A DNA stretch of 12,896 bases, taken from NCBI GenBank assembly GCA_964499955.1, contig CAZCMI010000024.1, positions 1 to 12,896 of the forward strand, read 5' to 3'. The first letter of the stretch is position 1. Every line of letters starts with the position of its first letter. The translations under genes and the position numbers were made by a program. Source of the stretch: JAJYIV01 sp964499955 (GTDB lineage: Bacteria > Patescibacteriota > Patescibacteriia > UBA9934 > GWF2-40-263). The notes under the pieces are model-generated. The model was not told where the DNA came from, did no database searches, and worked only from the letters and a program-made list of their open reading frames with translations. This document shows, piece after piece, positions 12,349 to 12,896 of the stretch.

Positions 12349-12896
12349 ATGCCCATGCCTATGCGCGGCCACGTTGAACTCATTGCTGGCGGGATGTACT
12401 CCGGGAAAACGGAGGAACTGATCCGCCGCCTGACGCGCGCCAAGATCGCCAAACAACGATGCGGCGTCTTCAAACCCCTCCGGGACACGCGGCAAGCGGG
12501 CGTCGCATCCCGCTGCGGAACGTCCCTTGAGGCCGTCACGCTGGTACGCGCGACGGACCTGCTCGAACACGCGAAGGACCTGGACGTCGTCGGTATCGAT
12601 GAGGGCCAGTTCTTTGACGAAGGTCTGCGGGACGTCGCCTTCGAGCTGGCCCGCCGGGGAAAACGGGTCATGATCGCGTTCCTGAACGCCGACTACGCCG
12701 CACGGCCCTTCCCGTCCGTTTCGCCGCTGTACGCAGTGGCGGCGGATATCACCTTGCTGCGCGCCATCTGCGTGCGGTGTGGCGCGGAAGCAAGCTGCTC
12801 GCAACGGCTCACGGCCGCGCGCGAACAGGTCGCGGTCGGCGCCACCGAAACGTACGAAGCCCGCTGCATCCGCTGCTTCGAACCGCCGGCCGACGC
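12349..12896 (+). CDS. tdk: Thymidine kinase, type II (partial, cut by right edge)
   Basis: Cytosolic thymidine kinase, which phosphorylates thymidine to dTMP in pyrimidine salvage. The 182 residues visible are nearly the whole protein (family about 185-220). Seen: P-loop GGMYSGKT (14-21), DEGQFF (84-89) carrying the catalytic Glu and Mg-binding Asp, and the two zinc-binding CxxC pairs C141/C144 and C173/C176. The substrate lasso region ATETYEARC (165-173) is intact. Differences from common homologs: the usual AGLDxDF segment reads AFLNADY (110-116), and the segment after FKP is short and lacks the usual SH. The start at 12349 has a strong SD, GGAGG 5 nt upstream, unlike most genes here; in-frame ATGs at codons 3 and 5 are alternatives. 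Confidence 0.93.
   Translation, partial: MPMPMRGHVELIAGGMYSGKTEELIRRLTRAKIAKQRCGVFKPLRDTRQAGVASRCGTSLEAVTLVRATDLLEHAKDLDVVGIDEGQFFDEGLRDVAFELARRGKRVMIAFLNADYAARPFPSVSPLYAVAADITLLRAICVRCGAEASCSQRLTAAREQVAVGATETYEARCIRCFEPPAD

Noticed and set aside
11710..12804. A 364-codon minus-strand frame
   Set aside because: It is antisense to both the VanZ-like and thymidine kinase genes and crosses their intergenic region; no domain is seen.

Overview
The window looks like bacterial chromosome, GC-rich (visibly around 60%), with compact gene spacing. It holds a 23S rRNA gene with no 16S beside it, RlmH, an SPOUT methyltransferase that modifies 23S rRNA, single tRNA genes each with its own promoter, lamin-tail-domain surface proteins, and many short genes that start without a Shine-Dalgarno sequence. 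Together these fit a Patescibacteria/CPR-type genome, or another lineage with unlinked rRNA genes. That placement is an inference and no single marker proves it.

Layout. Positions 1-2167 (minus) are the 5' two-thirds of a 23S rRNA gene; its 3' end lies beyond the left edge. Three hairpin expansions lengthen domains I-II. A leader of about 415 nt and a near-consensus sigma70 promoter (TTGACA-17-TAAGAT on the minus strand) precede it, with no 16S rRNA or tRNA in between. Divergent from this is rlmH, whose product methylates the helix-69 pseudouridine of 23S rRNA; the target base maps to position 28 of this same window. A hairpin terminator separates rlmH from a convergent small alpha/beta hydrolase gene. 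Then come tRNA-Leu(UAG) and a plus-strand run of four genes: an SRPBCC/AHSA1-like protein, a PhnB-like VOC protein, an FkbM-type methyltransferase and a tandem VOC protein. No terminator is visible between the tRNA and the first of them.

After a promoter-plus-hairpin element and a perfect DnaA-box 9-mer comes a large secreted protein (829 aa) with a signal peptide, three lamin-tail domains and two probable OB-folds. Two tiny conserved-looking genes (58 and 86 aa) follow it closely. On the minus strand lies a 322-aa protein that I recognise as the helical domain of 5-hmdU DNA kinase, the alpha-glutamyl/putrescinyl-thymine pyrophosphorylase family of thymine-hypermodifying enzymes. It stands alone, without the kinase domain or phage neighbours, and is the most unusual gene here. 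A 98-aa SemiSWEET/PQ-loop membrane protein lies upstream of it on the same strand. A divergent tRNA-Gly(GCC)/tRNA-Leu(UAA) pair, a VanZ-like membrane protein and a thymidine kinase cut by the right edge complete the window.

Common threads are translation (23S, RlmH, three tRNAs), small environmental or detoxification-type proteins (SRPBCC, VOC), and an envelope protein operon. The thymidine kinase and the 5-hmdU-kinase-like protein both concern thymine chemistry but are about 1.5 kb apart on opposite strands, so a functional link is speculative. At least six CDS start codons sit behind pyrimidine-rich, SD-free leaders; rlmH, the FkbM gene and tdk do have purine-rich SD-like sequences.
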